Assembly (NCBI RefSeq): GCF_003265705.1
Contig: NW_020313005.1
Span: 22,904,350-22,968,349, forward strand
DNA from: Callorhinus ursinus
Taxonomy: Eukaryota > Chordata > Mammalia > Carnivora > Otariidae
Direction of reading: 5' to 3'
Length of the DNA: 64,000 nucleotides
The notes under the pieces were generated by a model. The model searched no databases. It worked only from the letters and a program-made list of their open reading frames with translations, and was not told the DNA's origin. The position numbers were made by a program, and so were the translations under genes. Shown piece by piece: positions 1 through 11,669 of the stretch. How positions within the stretch are numbered: position 1 is the stretch's first letter; each line of letters opens with the position of its first letter.

Positions 1-234
1 TGCTGCAATTGAAATGTAATGAATATGAATTTGTTGCAAGAAATAAACATCTATCTAGTACTTATAGTGCTTGGTCCTACTGATACAGATCAGTAGAATA
101 GGACTTGTGCCTTTGAGGGCCCAGCCATCTGGCGAGCCAGACTAACGTGTAAGCAAATAATGAAGTATAGTGACCTTACAAGTGCTATAAGTAGGTTTCT
201 GCAATAAGCTGTGGACACCAGAGGCAGGATTCAT
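1..234. other. Unique non-coding sequence
   Basis: No repeat family, exon or RNA gene is recognisable here. The short open frames on the minus strand have no familiar domain and run on into an ancient repeat. Confidence 0.5.
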
Positions 235-335
235 ATTGTAATGCCTTCTACATGCCTGGCACTGTGCTGGATGTTGGGGATACATGGTAAAGAAGTAGAT
301 ACAGGCCTTGCCTTCGTGGGGGCTTACGGTCAGAT
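235..335. repeat. Ancient mammalian repeat relic (L2/MIR-like)
   Basis: The stretch carries the worn phrase 'CTGGCACTGTGCTGGATGTT' followed by GGGGATACA and a CTTGCCTTCGTGGGGGCTTACGG motif. This is the common wording of an old mammal-wide repeat (variable-size catalogue, storage and movement words typical of L2/MIR-age elements). Family assignment is from memory and not firm. Confidence 0.45.
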
Positions 336-1599
336 GAACACCACTCACTCTGCCTGAGGAACTCAGACCAGGCTCCAGGAGGGAGGGCCTGAGTCTTGCT
401 GAAGAGAGCTTTAGTTCCACAGACAGACAAGGAACATGAGGGCTGTCTAGACAGAGGAACAGAAAGTACAGGAGCATAGAGGTGCAAAAGCATGGCCTTC
501 TCTATTATTTTGTAACCCCAGCCCCTCTGCCCTTCTTACTCGACTCTTGGATTCTGTGAGTCATGGGAAGTGGGACTGTGTTGCTATTATGCAGCCTGAA
601 AATGGTTACTGACATCCATAGGCTTGATCCTGGCACTGGAACGTTCTTGAAAATTTTGAAAGTAGTCAAAATTTGAGGACCAGTCATCATGGCCATGAGA
701 TTCCTACAGAAATCTTACATACACCGAGAAGAAACCATCTGGATTTTAGTAAGTTCTAGATGAGATGTGCACGAGTTGCCTCTTTCTGCTAATAGGAAGG
801 ATAAGATAATAACTCTCTCCTCAAACTCGGACCCCAAAATGGCATGAAAAGGAGTGATTAGCGGTGTCAGAAGACACTCAGATAATCTAATCTCTGTAGT
901 GGATCTTATGTTGTGTTACTCTTCTAGGCCACATTGCTCCATGTGCATGTCCCCGGTGAGACGTTGCTTTTGTGGCTCTAGCTGTGTGCCCTTTCCCTCC
1001 CCAAATCAAGAATATACAAAGCATTCTGTAAGACACCCAACTGAAAGAGAATTCATCCGTGTTCACTTAAACATTCATGACAGCTTGCATTTTGGTTCAA
1101 AAAAGACACTTGTTTATTTAGATAAGATTTAATTTATTCGTAATTTACCTAAATTTGCAGGAGCGTGCATGTACATTTTCGCGTGTAAGTAGCACAAGAC
1201 ATAAAACATTACCGAAGCATGCAAATAGTACAGTGACAGCCAGAGAATCCGCCTGGATGTTTGAGGGAGATAACACATTTCTACCAGAGCAGAGACCGTC
1301 ACACAATGGCCTGGGATTGCTTGCCGGTAATATGCTGACTCATCATTATCTTTTCACACAAGGCAAACTTCTCATTAAAAACTGAACTGTCTATAGGACG
1401 GTGTGACGTTGAAGACCAGCTTTTGGGAACCAGTGCTGTGCTGGCTTCTTCCTGGTCAGGAGTCACTTCCGCCATTGTTTTGTAGCCAACCCCTTCTCTT
1501 CTGCCAGTTTCCAGACAAAATAAAACAACAAACTACCATGCCCTCTACATTTCCAGTTATTTAATGACAACTTTACCTTCACATTCACTTGTCCATTCA
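336..1599. other. Unique non-coding sequence, one conserved-looking patch
   Basis: No gene is seen. The part from about 1140 to 1350 is AT-rich, unique, and holds a perfect octamer ATGCAAAT at 1219-1226, the POU/OCT binding word. That is weak evidence of regulatory function because an 8-mer occurs by chance every few tens of kilobases. The 92-residue and 76-residue plus-strand open frames here show no known domain. Confidence 0.45.
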
Positions 1600-1795
1600 T
1601 TACTAAGATCCATTGTTCCCTTGTTGCATACCAAGACTATTCTAGACTATTTCAGCAGCCTTGTAGAGGACCTCCTCTGTCTCCCCCACCCAACAATGAG
1701 CTCTCCCAAAGCAGGTGCTGTGTCTCGTTCACCCAGGTAGGACAGCGGCCAGCCCTGACCTTGGCATATCATAGGTGATCGGTCAATGTTGTCAA
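1600..1795 (+). repeat. L2-type LINE 3' end relic
   Basis: The order of words (CCCCCACCCAACAATGAGCTC, then GCAGGTGCTGTGTCTCGTTCA, then a degraded GCATATCATAGGTG) follows the 3' end of L2 elements, which read 'CCCCACTAGAATGTAAGCTC ... GGGCAGGGAC ... GGCACATAGTAGGTG'. The element is heavily diverged, as expected for a repeat older than the placental radiation. Confidence 0.6.
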
Positions 1796-2446
1796 TGATC
1801 TTGGTCATTATTTTCAGCAGCATATGGAAATTCTTAGAAACAGAGAAAAAAAGAAATTTCCACAAAGGTTTTCTCCATGAAAAACTTTCCCATGACTTCT
1901 CATTGGCTATGAGCCTGACATGCCCTTCATCCTGACCTTACAGAAGAAGAACAGCCCGGTCCTAACATAGAGCCAGCCAAGGGAGTGGCCTTTCCTTCTT
2001 GGTATGCAGGGTCTCTCCAGCTGGAGCACCATTTATAGACTTTGAAGAAGGAATTGGAGAGACACAACCTGAAGAGAGTGTAAGAAGATTTAAAGGAAGG
2101 GGATTTGATTGGAGTCTTTGCTACCTAAAGGCATTAAAACTTTATAATGCCAAACAAGTCCCGTTTTTCTTTATTTATGGATCATATATTTCCCCCCTTT
2201 ATTACTGCCATACATTTTTCCAGCCTGACAGCTGATAACACCAAAAATCCACTGCTAGCAAAAAATTCCATTTACCACTCTCCCCAAGATAATAATTTTT
2301 AAATTAAAGAAAAAAAATACATATACATCTATCTGCAAAAATATCCATGTTTATTTTCAGCCCCGGAACCCACAGCCCACACTGAAGATGGATCTGGGGT
2401 TGAGAATCACATGTTGATCAGAGTTCAGAGGGATTCTTTTTAAAAA
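1796..2446. other. Unique non-coding sequence
   Basis: AT-rich unique sequence without a recognised repeat. The open frame at 1999-2235 (78 residues) ends in random-looking sequence and has no domain I recognise. Confidence 0.45.
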
Positions 2447-2686
2447 CATAATGCTCCAGGGCGCCTGGGTGGCTCAGTTGGTTAAGCCACTGCCTTCGGC
2501 TCAGGTCATGATCCTGGAGTCCCGGGATCGAGTCCCACATCGGGCTCCCTGCTGAGCGGGGAGTCTGCTTCTCCCTCTGACCCTCTTCCCTCTCGTGCTC
2601 TCTGTCTCTCATTCTCTCTCTCTCAAATAGATAAATAAAATCTTCAAAAAAAAAAAATTAAAAAAAAAAAACCCATAATGCTCCAG
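2447..2686 (+). mobile_element. CAN SINE (SINEC), complete, with 13-bp target-site duplication
   Basis: A tRNA-Lys-derived SINE of Carnivora. The body starts GCGCCTGGGTGGCTCAGTTGG at 2461, which includes a pol III A-box-like TGGCTCAGTTGG, then a B-box-like GGATCGAGTCCC, the CATCGGGCTCCCTGCTGAGC segment, a CT-rich tract, an AATAAAATCTT end and an A-rich tail to about 2672. It is flanked by a perfect duplication CATAATGCTCCAG at 2447-2459 and 2674-2686. The perfect duplication suggests fairly recent insertion. Any open frame across it is not a gene. Confidence 0.97.
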
Positions 2687-3864
2687 CATCCTCTCTTACC
2701 TGTTAACTATTAACTTGGGGAAGAAATATCAGACCAGGCCATCTTGGTTTCCCAGAGTTGGTGCAATTTAATTTCAATTTGTCAAACATGGCGCTATGGA
2801 GGAGATTTGTTTTTCCCCGTGATTTATTAGAAATGTTCTAAGAGGGGCAGTCTGTCACGCAGCGTATTTCAGCCAGTCCCCTTGAAGTTTCTTTTCCTTT
2901 GGCTCGAGATCCAGATCCGCGGGAAGGGGAGAAACAGCCTAAGAGATAAAAACCACAAGGGGGAAAAAGAGAGAAATCAATGTGCTTTAAACATGATGAC
3001 AGGATGGGTTGTTTAAATTGCTTCTGCACATTGATTTAAAGCATGCCCAGTAGAAACCTCTATGATATTAACAATCTTTTCCCTTCATTTCAATCATTGT
3101 AGTTGCTGTATCTTATTACCTTCCAGACAGATGATGTCCAAATATAATGTTGAGTACGATTTTTTTTTATTACTATTATTTGTTAGAGGAATGATGGGCA
3201 ATGACTTAGAGGTCTGGAGACAGGATTAGTACCATAAAGAATGCAAATTCCAAATAACCCAAGGTAATGATAAATCAACTGCGCATTTAACTATAGATTA
3301 TATCCTAGATGTGTTTCTGTAAATGGCCGTTCTTTCAGGCTTCAGAAGTGTGTAGAGATAGGACTTGGTTCTGGCCATAGACTGCAAGTTGTTGGGAACA
3401 GATAGCACGTTGCTGTCCCATGTGAAATAAACAAAACTGCCAGTGTGAGAGGTTGTGTTGTGCTTTGACAAAATCACCTTTAATCTCAACTGCCGGACTG
3501 CTGACATCTTTTGTAAAATTACTTTTAGCTGGCCTACCCGTACTTCAGTTCTGAGCACAGGGAGCCATTATTCCCCATGTCGCTTTGATATTTTCATATC
3601 AGAGCGATTCTGTGACGGTCAGAGGATGGGTAAGTGTAGAGAGGGGGCTTTCCATTCTGGACCCGTGTTGTTGATGAGATCTGGGTCCCCTGTAATTATT
3701 ATGTGAGTACCAATGATAGAGAATCCAACTCACCAATTCGCTAGGTTTTTCTGTTCCTACTCTGAGTCTTGGAGCATCCTGATGGATCAGGACCCCGGGT
3801 TTTCATTCCAGGTTTTGAAAAGTTTTCTGAGCTGTATTTGGAAGTCTTTTTTGCACACTGAGTA
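2687..3864. other. Unique non-coding sequence
   Basis: Mostly unique, moderately AT-rich DNA with no recognised transposon. Overlapping open frames on both strands around 3298-3706 (86 and 83 residues) lie opposite one another and show no known domain, so I read them as chance. Confidence 0.45.
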
Positions 3865-4035
3865 AGCGTTTTCACCTATGTTGTCTCCCTCAGTCTCACA
3901 AGGCTGGGTAGATTAAACCCATTTCTCAGTTGAAGAAACTGAGTGTTAGACAATTGCCATTTACCCAAAGTCACACACTCGTTAAACACTGAGATTGGGA
4001 TTCAACCAAGTGGTTTTGTATTCCAAAACTTCTGT
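3865..4035 (-). repeat. MIR SINE relic, antisense
   Basis: The sequence reads TTTCTCAGTTGAAGAAACTGAG ... CCAAAGTCACACACTCGTTAA ... GGGATTCAACCA, the reverse complement of the MIR core (tRNA-derived mammal-wide SINE). Strongly diverged. Confidence 0.75.
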
Positions 4036-4073
4036 TCTTTCCTCTGTACTGCACTAGTCTGAAGCTGTTGTTT

Positions 4074-4317
4074 TGTTTATTCATTAATTTTTTAAAAAGT
4101 TTTTGGTTTGCTTTGGTTTTGTTTTTTAGAGAGAGAGAGTGCACACAAGCTGGGGTGGAGAGGGGCAGAGGGAGAGGGAGAGAGAGAGAATCTCAAACAG
4201 GCTCCACACTCAGCACAGAGCTCAGTCCTACAACCCTGAGATCATGACCTGAGCCAAAATCAAGAGTCACACGCTTAACCAACTGAGCCACCCAGGCGCC
4301 TGTTCATTCACTAATTT
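4074..4317 (-). mobile_element. CAN SINE, antisense, with 17-bp imperfect target-site duplication
   Basis: Read on the minus strand the element begins at about 4300 with GGCGCCTGGGTGGCTCAGTTGG, passes through CTCAGGTCATGATCTCAGGG, and ends in a GA-rich (CT-rich on its own strand) tract and A/T-rich tail near 4091. The duplication TGTTTATTCATTAATTT at 4074-4090 matches 4301-4317 with two differences, so this copy is older than the one at 2.4 kb. The CATCGGGCTCC segment is absent or replaced, marking a different subfamily. Confidence 0.93.
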
Positions 4318-4729
4318 AACCAAAAATACTTAGTCAATATCTTCTATATGTCAGGCACATCAATGTCCAAGGTGCCTAAGATCTAAGCAGGGGCCCACTG
4401 ACCCTGCTATTAGGGATCTCAGGTTTTGTCAGGGAGTAGTTCACAGGTAAGTTTGCCGTATCGTTAGAAGAGCTGTAGCTGGGGCAAGCACAGGGTGTCA
4501 TGAGAACATATCTGAGGTCTTCATGACCACAAGGTTCAGGGAGAGTTTCTGGGAAGGGGGGGACCCTCTTTGTGCACTTAGAGGTTATAATTCCTAACTA
4601 CGAGGTCTCTTGACCCACTCTGCAGTGAGGAGTCAAGGAAAAAAATCTCTGCATATTTTCTCTTATCTATACAAGTCATATACACAAAGAGGCAGTTGGC
4701 TGCCTTGCTATCATGTTCTTTCATGAGGT
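4318..4729. other. Unique or unrecognised non-coding sequence
   Basis: The first 120 bases (ATACTTAGTCAATATCTTCTATATGTCAGGCAC) resemble the opening of an old mammal-wide repeat of the 'TGTGCCAGGCAC' type. The rest is unassigned. Confidence 0.4.
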
Positions 4730-4859
4730 AAAAAAGGAAAGAAAATAAGGGAAGAAGGAGGGCGGGAGGCAAAGAGAGAGGAAGGAAGGCAGGCAGGAAG
4801 GAAGGAAGGAAGGGGAAGAAGGGAGGGAGGGAGAAAAGAAAAAAAAAAGAAAAGAAAAA
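4730..4859. repeat. Purine-rich low-complexity tract (GGAA/GGGA/GAAAA)
   Basis: About 130 bases almost without pyrimidines on the plus strand, mixing GGAAGGAAGG, GGGAGGGAGGG and AAAAGAAAAG. On the minus strand this gives an open frame of 155 residues whose middle is a low-complexity Phe/Leu/Ser/Pro run. That frame is an artefact of the simple repeat. Confidence 0.9.
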
Positions 4860-5089
4860 CAGCTCCATCATCTGGGAGTCTGAGACAGGCATCTTTAACT
4901 GAATTGTCAATACAGTAAAGACCTTTTGAACTGTTTGGTTTAACTTAAATTCAGGCAGTCTGTTCATCTTCCTTATATCTGCTTGGCTCAGATCCTTATC
5001 ATTTACCTTAGAATCCTGGTAAGGAGAACAAAGGCTATTTATCAAGGCTTTGTTGGAGTCAGGACTTATACCAGGCGAGAGCCTTAAAG

Positions 5090-5810
5090 ATAACAGGTTT
5101 AATAGTTATTCTGAGGCACTTTATTCTCTGCCTACCAAACGCACATTCATCCCTGTGTGAGTTAGACCAACCGCATAGTTAGAGGAAAACAGTCCCCGCC
5201 AAGAGACCACCGCACCTCCGACATCACCTGCAAGTTCAGGAGTGTTCCCAAAACTACCCTTAGGTTTGATCAATTTCTTAAAGCAACTTACAGAACTCAC
5301 TGGAAGCTATTATACTCATAATTAAGGTTTTCTGCAGGGAAAGGACTCAAATCAGCCAATGGAAGAGGAGCTCAAGGCAGAATCTAGGGAAGTACTAAAT
5401 GCAGAGCTTCAATCACCCTCTTCCTATGGAGTCAGGACACATTCCCTTCCTGGTATCGATGTCTAATAATACACAGGGAGTATTACCAACCAGGGGAACT
5501 CACCTGAGCATCAGTGTCTAGGGTCTTTATTGGGGCTCCATGACAGAGGCATGATTGATTGATTGGTTGGTTGGTTGATCATTCTCATGGTTAATCTCAG
5601 TCTCTAGGTTCACTGATGCCATGCAACCCAAAGCCCCTGACCTCAATCACATCGTTAGACTCTACAATGTGAACGAAAGCCCCCACACAAATCAAGACAC
5701 TAGAGGCACTGGCAGAGACACTGACAAAGGCCAGACTCTTTGGGGGCAAGGTTCAGTTCTTTACAACACAGTCCTCAGCACTCAACTCCCAGGGGCACCC
5801 CTCCGGGTAA
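5090..5810 (-). mobile_element. Candidate ancient LTR, antisense
   Basis: The succession AAGCAACTTACAGAACTCACTGG ... GGGTCTTTATTGGGGCTCCATGACAGAGGCATGATTGATTGATTGG ... GGTTAATCTCAGTCTC resembles a known class of old mammalian endogenous-retrovirus LTRs read in one orientation ('GCTCACAGAACTCA ... TTTTTATGGAGGCTTCATTACGTAGGCATGATTGAT'). I cannot name the family. Short TGATT/TGGTT tandem units sit at 5551-5583. No retroviral coding sequence accompanies it. Orientation is tentative. Confidence 0.45.
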
Positions 5811-7339
5811 ACTCTGCTTTTCTCCTCGGAGTCCCACAGCACTTTGCCCATGCCTCTGTTTGCACTGAGTATACTATAAACTCCTCAGGGCTGGAGGCCA
5901 GGTCGGAACACTCGCTCTGTGTCCACACTCAACGCCTATAGAGTCAAGCACAGACTAGGTGTTTAATATAATTTAGTTGGGCCGAATTTTTCTATTTTAT
6001 GAGTAAACCCATCTTTGCATGGATCCAAGGAGTTTGGCTCTTCCTGGCTCCTTACCTTTAGCTCTCTGGCTGAACTTTTGCCTTTATTTTAGATGTAATT
6101 CTTCCCTTACATCCAAGTGTAGGACATCACACATTTTTTTTAAGTTTCTATCAGCCGGTAAAACCCGTGGCTGCATTTTAGCTTCCACTAATGGTCACAG
6201 AACCTTCTTAAGCCTGAGCAAGTGCCGTGTAGCTTCCTGGGCATGTCGATGATGTCTACGAGAGAAAATTATTTCCACACCCTGTGAGATACAGAGTCCA
6301 AAGCAGCTGTTCCTTGCTTTGTGTTATTTCTTCATGCGGTGACATTATTAACGATAAGTCTGCAGGAGAATTCAACCCACTGAGAATCAATCACAGGACT
6401 TTGGGTAGAAAATTCCGCCAGGGTAGAAACAGAAAATTGCAAGCAAAATGTAAAAAGTAGAGAAGTGGCAGGGAAGCTGCTGAGAAATGCACAACTGGAT
6501 GCACCTGGGTTGTTGTTGTTGTTGTTGTTGTTCTTTTCCACTGATACCTGTTGATTGTCATACGTTTGTTGTCATGTGGGTGGAGCCGCTATGTTCTGAA
6601 CATGATCAGTAGGAAGAACGTTCACCCAAAAAGCAATGATTTGCTTGCACTGAGTTTCTAATTATGTGCCCGCGTGGAGTGTTCCTCACGTGTCTGGAAG
6701 GGTGCACAGATTAGGGACCAGTCTGCTAGCTGTGCATCCGGGAGGGCTGTTGGCAGAGCATGCAGCCTGTCCCCAAATGTGTCAGCGAGCAAGGACTGCG
6801 AGCCCATGGTTGCCCAGACTCCTGTCAGGAGAAATCTCTTCTCTACACATTGGGATAGGGCAAGACTCTGAGATGGCAGAATTTCAAACCGACGGCATCT
6901 CAAAATAACATTCGGTAATGGCATTCAGAGTGCCCCTGAGTAATCTAATTTCTAATCTTTCCTCAATAGTGAGCTGCTGAGATGATCTGCAGTGTCATTG
7001 GCTTGTTCTCTCTCCTGCCAAGAGCCAGAGTCCGATAGAAGAGATTCTTGGGGCTTCTAAAAGGAAAGTAACTCCCACATTGTGTCTGTGACTCAGGCTT
7101 TTCTCTTAGCCCTGAACTGGATCAGGTGTTCGGTGCTGTACTGAAGAGTAGTTTCACCCTGGTTTTGACCTGCTCTGATGGTTACAGTCATCTGGAAGAT
7201 CAGCTCTTGAAAGAAATCTTGCCCCACCCAAATTCCAGGTCATGTGATCAATGGCAGCCTCAGCACCCAGCTTGCTGTAGAAGGTGATATGATGGGCTCC
7301 AGGAATTATAGGTGATCTAACCTCAAATCACAGTCTGAA

Positions 7340-7343
<4 letters not shown>
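5811..7343. other. Unique non-coding sequence with a TTG microsatellite
   Basis: No gene or transposon is recognised. A (TTG)n run of about eight units lies at 6509-6532. Overlapping open frames at 6658-6924 on both strands have no known domain. Confidence 0.45.

Positions 7344-7372
<29 letters not shown>
7344..7372. repeat. (TA)n microsatellite
   Basis: About 14 uninterrupted TA dinucleotides. It creates the Ile/Tyr tail of the minus-strand frame that runs to 7711, which is not a gene. Confidence 0.97.
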
Positions 7373-7376
<4 letters not shown>

Positions 7377-10060
7377 TGCCATAGATGTAATGGGTACATT
7401 TCAGCTACCCCTGATACAAAATTATAACATAAAAAAAATCTTATATAAACAGAAGACAAACTTTCTCCCAAACACTCGTACATGTGGGTAGATGCATTCA
7501 GGGGAGCAGATGCGGAACTTGGTTGCATAGGATTTGAAAGAAAAGATGTGATGGGCCCCAAAGACTGAAACAAAATGAGGACATCCAATGAAATAAAACC
7601 CCAGGAAGCGACAGGGTATTTGTTCTTCCTCGCAAGTCTGGTGTGAGATGTAGGCTGAACATCATTTTTGAAAGTGTAAGACTTCACCCGACCTGTAAAA
7701 ACCAGGAGCAAAGAGAAATGTGGAACTGAGGAAGATGGGGTGATGTGTGTAATGATTTCAGATCAGGGTTTGTGGGACTCGGCAGAGAGCTCCACGTTAG
7801 CAGCAGCCTGTTCGTCTACCTGGAATTGCGGCTTGCTCAGGGGGCTAAAGGCGTGAGGGCGTACATCCTTCAGACACGCGAGTGTGTCACCACCTGTCTT
7901 CACCAAGGATTCTAATCTGCATGTTTCAATGTAAGGGAACACTTTGCAACTCATTCCATGGCTCTCCTCACGGAATGCTGCTGATCCACGAAGGGTTGCT
8001 TCAGAAGTAGGAGCCACAGATGAGTGGTTAACGAGACAGAATTGAGCTAATACAGCGAATACACAGATAGCGTATTAGATGCATTTCTCTGGCAATAGGG
8101 AAGGGGCCGTGTGGACGGACCTGCAGTGAACAAGCTGGCCTCTGGACCACACCAGTGAAGCCCATTCGCCACAAATTCTTTTAGCCAGCGCTTGTGTGTG
8201 CCGTTTTGTAATGTGTAGGTGTGCCTGTTTCACGCTTTCAAGGGCTCCTTACCTCTGGAAGTAAAATACTTCACAGAAAAAGGGAAAATGGGGGCCCCAC
8301 ATTAAAGCAAGCTTGCTTTATCCTTGTGCTGTTTTCAGGAAGAAGGGTGGAACCGTGTGACAAATCACTTCTGTTTGAAATAGTCAGAGCCAAGCATCAA
8401 GGAGACTAGATAAGAGAACTTGAATGATCCTATTATAAGGATAACAGCAGGGAGAAGAATCTATGGACAGTGTATATGGATGCATTCGGTTGATTTAAAG
8501 GTGGTCTGGCAGCCTGAGACTTGAATTCTCTGCTTTGGACTGCTTCAATGCAGACCTTTAACATTATTCTAACATAGCTTGATCTGTGTGCCATGGTGAA
8601 GTCGACTTGAACAAATCCATGTTAAAAGGAAGGCGCCATCTGTGCACCCAACAGTAACACAAAAACAAGCACTGTGAGGTCCTTGAGGAATAAGGGTGCA
8701 GGGAAGGGGTCCAGACTCAAAAGGAAGAGGTTTTCTGTTTTCCCCATTGCCGAGTCCTGGGCCACGCAGACCCTTTCAGAGCCCACATCTGCTCATTAAG
8801 ACATTCCCAGCGTGCAAGCCCAACACCAGCCCGGAGAGAAGGACCCTTCAAAATGAAAACCCTTTAGGAGCATACATTTGCAAGGGTAATATTGCCAGAC
8901 CACGAGTTTCTCTCAATCCGGTTCTACCCTAATGAGATATCCAGCCCTGGCTCGGAGTAATTTTGAATGTGCAAGGGATCTGCTGTCTTGAAATATACTC
9001 CTGCCTCAAGCTTTCCTTAGGATAATTTCAGTTACTGGGAGGGGGGGAGGAGGGTTGCCTTTATGTACATGCTCATCCAGGGATCTCTTTACAGGAACAG
9101 GTTTATTTTAAAGCAAATAGAATTTTCCATATGTTCACTTATTTATTTTCTCCATCACATTTATCTCCCCAACATATAATCATGCTGTGAGCTTCACTTT
9201 CAAAACAAATATACATTGACCCCTAGGCCTTACATTAGTAGATGCTGTTAATTCTCATTTGATGTAGCACTGAGCCAAGGGAGAAACATTTCTTCACACT
9301 AGGTACATACTTAAGTTCATTCTGAACATACCGTCAAGCACGTGAATAACTTGGCTGTATTGTTCCATTTGACCCTCACTTGCTGTGGAATCAGGGACTT
9401 GTGGCTCATTTCCCTTATTTTAAAAGAAAACGCGGAAATATTTGTTGGGGACATGGAGTTTGATTTTTCAGAGTTCCCAAGGTTTAAATAGTATAAAACC
9501 AATTAAACATAAAGACTTAAGGCATATATTATTTGTGCAGTTTAGATAGATAGATGAATTAATATCTGCATGTCCACCAGTTATATGCCACGGAGTCAAT
9601 TTCTAAATAATTTTTCCAGATAGTAAGACTTTACAAAAGCTTGGTCAGTAGTAAGCCATTAGTCCTTTGACCACCTACTGACTACACCGGCTACCAATCA
9701 CCTTGAATAGTTTTTGTAAACTTAGAACTTGAGGTTGCTGCTTTAATCACAAGGCATTAGGATCCCCTCAGGAAATATTCCAGCTCCAGTACACTTCGAA
9801 AACCAAAACTAAAACAAAACAGAAAATGCATAGTTTCCGTCATGTGTAACCCCACCTTATAAGTTTTAGGTGCAAATTATTCAGAGACACATTCAGGAAT
9901 TGCTGAGCCAATTAAGGAAGGTTGCATTTGTTGCTTCTAGAAGTACCTTGAGACCCTCAAATTTATGCAGACCACTTTGAAAAAACAATGGCTCCAGGGA
10001 GTGCTTTCAGGCTGTGCAGAGGTCACCTGATGGCGTAGATGGTTATTCAGCATAGAAAAA
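7373..10060. other. Unique non-coding sequence, 2.7 kb
   Basis: I find no mobile element younger than the mammalian radiation and no exon structure. The open frames (62 to 122 residues) are on both strands and unremarkable. Several AT-rich patches (around 9120-9200 and 9480-9620) are candidates for old, unrecognisable repeat or conserved sequence. Confidence 0.45.
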
Positions 10061-10209
10061 GATGGATGGATGGATGGATGGATGGATGGATGGATGGATG
10101 GATGGATGAATGGATGGATGGATGGATGGATGGATGGATGGATGGATGNNNNNNNNNNATGGATGAATGGATGGATGGATGGATGGATGGATGGATGGAT
10201 GGATGGATG
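10061..10209. repeat. (ATGG)n microsatellite, with assembly gap
   Basis: Tandem GGAT tetramers with two GGATGAAT variants, interrupted by ten N at 10149-10158. The same variant order (GGATGAATGG) appears at about 10105 and again directly after the gap at 10162. True array length is therefore unknown. Because the unit is 4 bases with no stop codon, open frames of about 70 residues appear on both strands; they are not genes. Confidence 0.97.
10149..10158. other. Assembly gap (10 N)
   Basis: Ten unresolved bases inside the tetramer array. A round number of N usually marks a placeholder and not a measured length. Confidence 0.98.
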
Positions 10210-10212
10210 GAG

Positions 10213-10424
10213 AGAGAAAGAGAGAGAGATTTAATAAATAATGAGCACACCTCCTGAGAAAGCCGTACCCTGACTTAAGTTATTGAGCCCCACATTTCTC
10301 TAGCCCCCTCACTCCCCTCCTAGAACATTATCTTGGGGAGAGTAATCTTGCACCAGTGAATAGATGGGATAGTGACGATCTCAAAATTAAGCTTACCTGA
10401 CAGCTATCAGATAATACCTTATAC
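10213..10424. other. Unique non-coding sequence
   Basis: Nothing recognised between the tetramer array and the MIR relic. Confidence 0.4.
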
Positions 10425-10625
10425 CAGGTATCTGATACTTACCCAGCAACCCTAAAGTAAATGTCGCTGTCCATGTTTTACAGATGTAGACAGAATGTGT
10501 GACCCATACAGAATAAACAATTTGCTTAAGACCAGAGAGTTAGTAAGTAGTGCCAGGATTCAGCCCCAATTTTGCATGATCCACAATCCCAAGCTCTTCA
10601 TTCCTGTGCCGAAGCTTAGCATCTG
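10425..10625 (-). repeat. MIR SINE relic, antisense
   Basis: CCATGTTTTACAGATGTAGACAG ... GCTTAAGACCAGAGAGTTAGTAAGTAGTGCCAGGATTCAG is the reverse complement of the MIR core and tRNA-like head. Diverged. Confidence 0.75.
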
Positions 10626-11059
10626 TACAGTCTGTGTGATTTTAATACCCAGATTTCAATTAATATTTTAATATCTATGGAAAGACATATGTGGATGTGC
10701 TCTTTGGCCATAAAGCAACATTCCACTAGTTATAATGTGATCTTTCTTCCGATTGTTCTAATGAAGGACCATCTAATGACAAAATGGATGGAGGCTTCAG
10801 AATCCAGGCATGGGTGACATAAGAAATAATACCACTTCTTGGCACAGGGAGATGCACTGTTTGGGAAGAAATCATTTCAAGAGCTCTCACACTTCAGCTG
10901 CTATGCTAAGTTAGTTTTGCATCCAGGCAGTTAGACGATGAATGCATTTGGCACCAACACCTTTCTAAATGTCTGCCTGTCCAATCCCTGCCTCACTGGC
11001 TCTTAACAGCCACACTAAAATCGAAACACTAAGCGGTGACTGTCACCAAGCCACCTGTA
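10626..11059. other. Unique non-coding sequence
   Basis: No recognised repeat; the 130-residue plus-strand frame beginning at 10969 has no known domain and crosses into the conserved-looking block that follows. Confidence 0.4.
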
Positions 11060-11490
11060 GAATCCAGGGATGCAAAAGGATAAGTCCCTCATTTAATTGT
11101 AAATGTGAGCTCCTTACAGTCCAATTCAGAGGGCCGTCACTTAGAAATGTTAATGCTATTTATTGTAGCATGCATGGGATAATGGCATTTCTCAACATCT
11201 GTTTTCATTTAAAATTTCCAAGTTGCCTTTGTGTTCTATTCTGCGGGCGCCACTTGGTAATGATGCTGTTCATACTTACGAAGCAGAAGGATGGCAAGTG
11301 GGAACCCAAACAAAATATTATTAATGAATATTTGCAGCTGCTGGTGGGACTTGGTGAGTAGCTGCCAGCATCGATGACAGAATTCATCTTGTAAAATGTA
11401 CCTATGATAAATATCAACTAGGAGTGATTAGCAAAGGTTGTTCGTTAATGAATGACTTGCAAGCAAACCAGCAATTTGATTGCCAGCAGT
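11060..11490. promoter_or_regulatory. Candidate conserved non-coding block
   Basis: Unique, AT-rich sequence with dense homeobox-type words (TTTAATTGTAAATG at 11092, ATTATTAATGAATATT near 11318, TTCGTTAATGAATGA near 11441) and none of the decay typical of old repeats. It also contains a 47-bp stretch at 11421-11467 that recurs in diverged form at 12722-12768. Function is inferred from composition only. A mammal-wide alignment would decide. Confidence 0.3.
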
Positions 11491-11504
11491 AACGGGATGT
11501 ATTT

Positions 11505-11665
11505 TTTTGTTTGTTTTTTTTTTTTTTTTGCGCGGCGACCGGAGGCTTAAGATGATAACATGGCCACCATGGCCACAGTCTTGGCTTTCTCTTTGTACCT
11601 TGAGAGGTTGAGTCTGGAAGAAGAAAATAAGTGTCTGGGTGTTTAGGAAATGAACTGTGGCGGGA
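11505..11665 (-). pseudogene. Possible 3' end of a processed retrocopy, antisense
   Basis: On the minus strand a unique segment ending ...CTTAAGCCTCCGGTCGCCGCGC is followed directly by a long A-rich tail (11505-11530 as T on the plus strand, with two G interruptions). A GC-rich, CpG-containing end joined to poly(A) looks like a reverse-transcribed transcript, but I do not recognise the parent and I cannot find a convincing target-site duplication. A chance homopolymer beside unique DNA is the alternative. Confidence 0.25.
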
Positions 11666-11669
11666 CCGT

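Noticed and set aside
4578..5045. 155-residue minus-strand frame rich in Leu, Phe, Pro and Ser
   Set aside because: Created by the purine microsatellite at 4730-4859.
10039..10257. Repetitive Met-Asp-Gly-Trp and Ser-Ile-His-Pro proteins on opposite strands
   Set aside because: Artefacts of the ATGG tetramer array.
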